From Deinococcus marmoris DSM 12784 (lineage in GTDB: Bacteria > Deinococcota > Deinococci > Deinococcales > Deinococcaceae): a stretch of 12,743 bases of DNA. The notes beneath the pieces were generated by a model. It ran no database searches. It worked only from the letters and a program-made list of their open reading frames with translations, and had not been told where the DNA came from. Below are positions 9,693-12,743 of this stretch, piece after piece (positions within the stretch are counted from its first letter, which is position 1; each line of letters starts with the position of its first letter). Position numbers and translations under genes: made by a program. The stretch lies in assembly GCF_000701405.1 (NCBI RefSeq), contig NZ_JNIV01000113.1:1-12743 (forward strand), written 5' to 3'.

Positions 9693-10682
9693 TCACAGCC
9701 GCAGAATTATCCCACCCGCGATCAGTCCGGCCCCAGTTCCCGCGAACAGCAACGTGTCGCCCTCTCCTGCCCGGCCTGAAGTCAGCGCCCCATGCAGCGT
9801 GAGCGGGAGACTGGCGGCGATCACGTTCCCCAGGTGCGTGAGCGTCACCTCGGTCTGCTCGGCGGGCCAGCCGTAGCGGCGCATCAGGTCCAGACCCGCC
9901 GCGCTGGCCTGATGGGGCACGACGCGGTCAATGCCGGGCAGTCCAGTGCTGAGGCCGGGGCGCAGCGTCTCCAGAAAATCGGGGACCACCTGCGAGACCA
10001 GCCGCAGGACCGAGAGGCCGTGCATGTCAAAGGTGAAGTCGGTTGGCAAGGCGTCCGGGTGCCGGGGCGAGAGCAGGGAGCCGCCGCCGCGAATGCGGGT
10101 GTGGTCCGCACCTTCCGGGTAGGTGGCGACGCGCATGGCGTGAATGCCCTGGCCGTCACGCGCGGCGGGGCCGACGACGACTGCCGCCGCGCCGTCCCCG
10201 ATCAGCAGCGCACTCTCCGGCTGGGCAAAGTTGAGGCCAGGGCTGCCCGCCTCACTGCTGACGATCAGGACATGCTTTGCCTGACCCGCACCAATGAGCA
10301 GGGCTGCGTGGTTCAGCGCCAGCAAGAAGCTCAGGCAGGTGCCGTGAATGCTGTAGGTGGCCGCGCCGCGCAGGCCCAGCTCGCGGGCAAACAGCGCCGC
10401 GCCGTCCGGGATGGGCTGGAGCTGGCTGCCGCTGGCATTCAGCAGGGTGTCGATCTGGGACACTTCCAATCCCGCTGCCGCCACCGCCTCCCGCGCGGCC
10501 TGTGCGCCCAGGGTCAGGGCCGTTTCGGAACCGGACAGCCAGCGGCGTTCGTGAACACCCGTGCGCTTGACGGCGATTTCGGGGGGCATCCCGCACAGGG
10601 CAGCGGCCTCGGCGGTAGAGACCACGCGGGCGGGCAGCGCCTGGGCGGTGGACAGGATTCGCAGACCGAGAACTTGATTCAT
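9693..10682 (-). CDS. KAS III-like condensing enzyme (3-oxoacyl-ACP synthase III family)
   Basis: A thiolase-fold enzyme of 329 residues with an intact Cys-His-Asn triad: Cys116 in HGTCLSF, His257 in VVPHQAS and Asn286 in LGNVIAASLP, plus the C-terminal GTGAG loop (315-319). It would accept an acyl group on Cys116 and condense it with a malonyl or acyl partner. The Cys116 context differs from the AC-G of housekeeping FabH, and the gene sits with an adenylate-forming enzyme and a hydrolase rather than with fab genes. That points to a dedicated secondary or lipid pathway. Its ATG overlaps the stop of the upstream gene as ATGA (10679-10682), so translation is coupled. It is the last gene of the operon and ends 31 nt from the convergent kinase stop without a visible terminator. 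Confidence 0.9.
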   Translation of the reverse strand: MNQVLGLRILSTAQALPARVVSTAEAAALCGMPPEIAVKRTGVHERRWLSGSETALTLGAQAAREAVAAAGLEVSQIDTLLNASGSQLQPIPDGAALFARELGLRGAATYSIHGTCLSFLLALNHAALLIGAGQAKHVLIVSSEAGSPGLNFAQPESALLIGDGAAAVVVGPAARDGQGIHAMRVATYPEGADHTRIRGGGSLLSPRHPDALPTDFTFDMHGLSVLRLVSQVVPDFLETLRPGLSTGLPGIDRVVPHQASAAGLDLMRRYGWPAEQTEVTLTHLGNVIAASLPLTLHGALTSGRAGEGDTLLFAGTGAGLIAGGIILRL

Positions 10683-12013
10683 GGCGATTCTCCCGTTTCA
10701 CCACGCAGCCAGAGACGGCTGACCCGGCGACGCTTGACACCCGGCGCTGGAGCGGGCAATGGCTGAACAGTAAGCTGAATGCGCGCAATGTCTCCCCCAC
10801 CCCGCTCCAACGCGCGGCGAACCTGGGCACACGCCTCCCGCTGAGTTTCAGGAGTGAGAGGCTGAATCAACAGACGCAGTTCGGCTGGCCCAGTCTGTTC
10901 CACCCGGTACTCGCGCAGACCGGGAACGCGGTTCATGGCTCCACGCAGGAAGTCGGGCCAGATCTTGACGCGCCCCGATGCTCCCGGCAGGTCCAGTGCA
11001 TCGTCCTGCCGCCCGGCCACGCGCAGCACGCGGCGGGAAGCCAGCCCACACGAACAGCCGTCCGCCAGCACCAGCAGATCGTCCAGGCGGTGCCGGACCA
11101 TCGGCTGGGTGATGCGTCTCAAGTCGGTCAGGATGGGACGGAGATATTCGTCTCCCGCTGCCTCAAACTCAAAGTGAACGTGCGCCTCGTTGAGATGCAG
11201 ATTTCCGTGTGGGCAGGGCAGGCCCAGCAGTCCTTCGGTAGCCTGATAGACCTGCACCACCGGACCGAAGCCGCGTTCCAGCGCCGCCCGGTCATCGTCC
11301 TCCAACACCTCCGCCACGCTGACCACCTTCTCGGGCTGTGCTTTGGCCCCGGCGTCCAGCAGGGCGCGCAACACGCTGGGCGGACCGATCAGCAACGTGG
11401 GACTGTAGGCACTCAGATCGGCAGCCAGTTCGTCCAGCGGGCGCAGCAGGTCCAGAAAGTTGAAGTCCAGCCGCCCGCTGCCCACGCTGCGATACAGGCC
11501 ACCGTCGGCACGCAGCAGGAAGGCGACACGCTGCCGTTTCAGCAGGCCCAGTGGGAAAGCGGGCAGCAGATGCCGCAGCACCACCCCGGCCCACTGCAAG
11601 CGCTCGGCGCGCGACACCACGAACGCGCCCGCGTTGCCGCTGGTGCCGCTGGACAGGCCCACCGTAACGGGGCCGCGCGGCGTGGGCAGCGTGGGCGTGA
11701 AATCGCGGGTGTCCTCGGCGCGGCGGGCAACTTCCAGCACCTCTTTCAGGTACAGCCCGGCGGTGTTGAGCTGATCAAAATGGGCCATCATCTCCGCCTT
11801 CCCCACGGGCGGTAACTCGCGCCACTGCCCCAGACCCAGCCCCGCGTTCAGGAACCGCTGGGCGGTGAAGGGACTGTGCGCCGCCACCCAGCGCAGATGC
11901 CCTGTCGCCAGCCGCCCCTGATACTTTTCCAGCGTGGCGCGGTCACGGAACATCAAACCACCCTCGCCCAGCGCGTGTTTCAGAACGGTCAGACGGTCCA
12001 GCACTTCAGACAT
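10679..12013 (-). CDS. Adenylate-forming enzyme, F390 synthetase/PaaK-like
   Basis: A 444-residue member of the ANL superfamily, closest in style to proteins annotated as coenzyme F390 synthetase-related or phenylacetate-CoA ligase-like. It has the phosphate loop SSGTSGNAG (121-129), the adenine-side YQATEG (256-261), MVRHRLDD (305-312) in place of the usual YRxGD motif, a GCSCG (319-323) typical of this subgroup, and GRQDDAL (334-340), where the C-terminal domain begins. It should activate a carboxylic acid as an acyl-adenylate, possibly on to a CoA or carrier thioester. The frame is open further upstream, but ATG 12013 is chosen: homology starts there, and it overlaps the stop of the MBL gene by 8 nt (12006-12013), which is operon-like. 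The name does not imply that coenzyme F420 is present. Confidence 0.86.
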   Translation of the reverse strand: MSEVLDRLTVLKHALGEGGLMFRDRATLEKYQGRLATGHLRWVAAHSPFTAQRFLNAGLGLGQWRELPPVGKAEMMAHFDQLNTAGLYLKEVLEVARRAEDTRDFTPTLPTPRGPVTVGLSSGTSGNAGAFVVSRAERLQWAGVVLRHLLPAFPLGLLKRQRVAFLLRADGGLYRSVGSGRLDFNFLDLLRPLDELAADLSAYSPTLLIGPPSVLRALLDAGAKAQPEKVVSVAEVLEDDDRAALERGFGPVVQVYQATEGLLGLPCPHGNLHLNEAHVHFEFEAAGDEYLRPILTDLRRITQPMVRHRLDDLLVLADGCSCGLASRRVLRVAGRQDDALDLPGASGRVKIWPDFLRGAMNRVPGLREYRVEQTGPAELRLLIQPLTPETQREACAQVRRALERGGGDIARIQLTVQPLPAPAPGVKRRRVSRLWLRGETGESP

Positions 12014-12431
12014 GTCCAGCCTCCGGCGCGTCGTGGCTGACGAAGACCCCGGCACGAGGGTGAGCCAGCAGCCACTGGCGCAACTGTTCGGCGCTGCGGC
12101 GTTCGGCAGCAGCGTCGTCAAAGATCACGCGGGCCAGCGGATGAACTTCCAACCCCTCTCGCAGACCCCGCACGCTCCAGGCAGCGTCGGCGGCGAGCAA
12201 CATCAGGCCCGCGCCGTCACCGTCCAGCACCGCTTCGGGCGTGGTGCGGACGATCAGCGCAATCATTCCTGCCGCATGGCCCGGCACCTTGACCGCATAG
12301 GCGCTGCCGTCCCCGAACACGTCGGCAGCGACTGCGAAAGGCGACAGCCCCGGCGGAGCAGGCTGGAAATCCAGCGGGTGCAGCCGCGCCTCAAAGTCAT
12401 CGGGGAGCAGTTCGGGCATGGGTGCATCCCG
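12006..12431 (-). pseudogene. MBL-fold metallo-hydrolase, 5'-truncated by IS insertion
   Basis: The frame from ATG 12419 encodes 137 residues that match the C-terminal half of a metallo-beta-lactamase-fold hydrolase. It has the third metal-binding His in PGHAAGMI (His48), the bridging Asp78 in LLAADAAW and the last His129 in VFVSHD. The N-terminal half with the HxHxDH metal site is missing, so the product cannot bind two metals normally. Upstream, in the same frame, only four codons separate the ATG from a TAG, which is the stop of the adjoining transposase. The join between IS and gene therefore lies at about 12420-12431. It was the first gene of an operon with the adenylate-forming enzyme and the KAS III-like enzyme, where it probably acted as a thioesterase or lactonase. 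The rest of the gene may survive on the other side of the IS. Confidence 0.82.
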
Positions 12432-12743
12432 CTAAGCTGGGATCGGAAAGGCAGCGTGGCGAACGTCATCCAGACTCACCAGGGGATTGATGTTGTTCAG
12501 GTTGGCACGAAGCGAGGCCATGCCACTGGCCCCAGGACGGGACCAGTGCATGCCCGAACCCTTCATGCGCCAGCCAATCACACTTTTGTTGATGCCTTCG
12601 ATCTGCCCTGAGCCAATCGGCCAGCCCTGAGTGCGGTAGTGGGGATAGTTCATCAGGTGCGTGCGCCTGAACAGATAGTTCAGGGCCTGTTGTGCTTCTG
12701 AACTCCACTGCCTCTGCCCCACAGGGGCAGAGGCAAAGGTTTG
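12432..12743 (-). CDS. IS transposase, C-terminal part (runs off right edge), ISKra4-like
   Basis: An open minus-strand frame from the window edge to a TAG at 12434-12432 gives 103 codons. It contains YPHYRTQGWPIGSGQIEG, then NKSVIGWRMKGSGMHW and a GASGMASLRANL-type ending. The xPIGSGxxE-xxK-xxxxRxKGSGMxW pattern is the end of the catalytic domain in ISKra4-type and related DDE transposases; the final acid is the Glu of QIEG. This is a different protein from the transposase at the left edge. A GTG at 12722 is only an internal codon, because the frame continues upstream. The gene reads toward the truncated MBL operon on the same strand, so its transcript could continue into that operon. Confidence 0.82.
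   Translation of the reverse strand, partial: QTFASAPVGQRQWSSEAQQALNYLFRRTHLMNYPHYRTQGWPIGSGQIEGINKSVIGWRMKGSGMHWSRPGASGMASLRANLNNINPLVSLDDVRHAAFPIPA
12710..12734. repeat. Perfect 11-bp hairpin inside the transposase
   Basis: GCCTCTGCCCC (12710-12720) and GGGGCAGAGGC (12724-12734) form a perfect 11-bp inverted repeat around a 3-nt spacer. It lies within the transposase frame, which it does not break, and has no T-run on the minus strand. Confidence 0.8.

Larger units (their letters stand above)
12420..12743 (-). mobile_element. Insertion sequence, transposase-3' end (partial)
   Basis: The end of an ISKra4-like element lies inside the former MBL gene. Its transposase stops within about 12 nt of the inferred border. 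The exact terminal inverted repeat cannot be drawn, since the other end is outside the window. Confidence 0.65.

Noticed and set aside
9792..10766. A 324-codon + strand frame opposite the KAS III-like gene
   Set aside because: Gln, Arg and Gly-rich composition with no domain; the minus strand encodes an intact catalytic triad.
11090..11815. A 241-codon + strand frame opposite the adenylate-forming enzyme
   Set aside because: Gln and Gly-rich shadow; the minus strand has all ANL motifs and operon-style overlaps.

Overview
This is a high-GC bacterial window that most resembles a Deinococcus chromosome. The reasons are separate proline dehydrogenase and P5C dehydrogenase genes side by side, a CrtI-family carotenoid-type oxidoreductase next to a UbiA-type prenyltransferase, and several genes whose start codons follow a -10-like hexamer so closely that the mRNAs would be leaderless, a habit common in Deinococcus. 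The genus is an inference from protein style and layout; no rRNA, tRNA or other marker gene is present.

Layout. At the left edge is the 5' end of an IS transposase reading leftward off the window (1-226). Its element ends next to, and probably inside the start of, an MgtC-family membrane protein gene (341-781). Then comes a proline catabolism block on the + strand: a GntR/FCD regulator with a perfect palindrome over its own promoter, proline dehydrogenase, P5C dehydrogenase and a strong terminator. On the - strand is a two-gene unit, UbiA-family prenyltransferase then FAD-dependent desaturase-like protein, which overlap. Divergent from it is a DUF808 (YedI-like) membrane protein. Next are a - strand alpha/beta hydrolase (monoacylglycerol lipase type), a divergent OsmC-family peroxide reductase with its own terminator, and a small P-loop kinase. 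The right third is a tightly coupled - strand operon: an MBL-fold hydrolase remnant, an F390-synthetase/PaaK-like adenylate-forming enzyme and a KAS III-like condensing enzyme, with 8-nt and 4-nt start/stop overlaps. A second, different IS transposase (C-terminal part, running off the right edge) has cut off the 5' end of the MBL gene.

How the genes fit together. The regulator, proline dehydrogenase and P5C dehydrogenase would convert proline to glutamate, probably under repression by the regulator. The prenyltransferase and desaturase pair points to carotenoid tailoring; the prenyltransferase looks more like lycopene elongases than quinone-pathway enzymes. The ligase, KAS III and MBL trio looks like a small pathway that activates an acid, condenses it and hydrolyses or edits the product. 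It has the same three protein folds as PqsA, PqsD and PqsE of Pseudomonas, but its chemistry is unknown and it is damaged here by IS insertion. The two flanking IS fragments mark the window as a segment shaped by transposition, while the genes between them mostly look intact and chromosomal.
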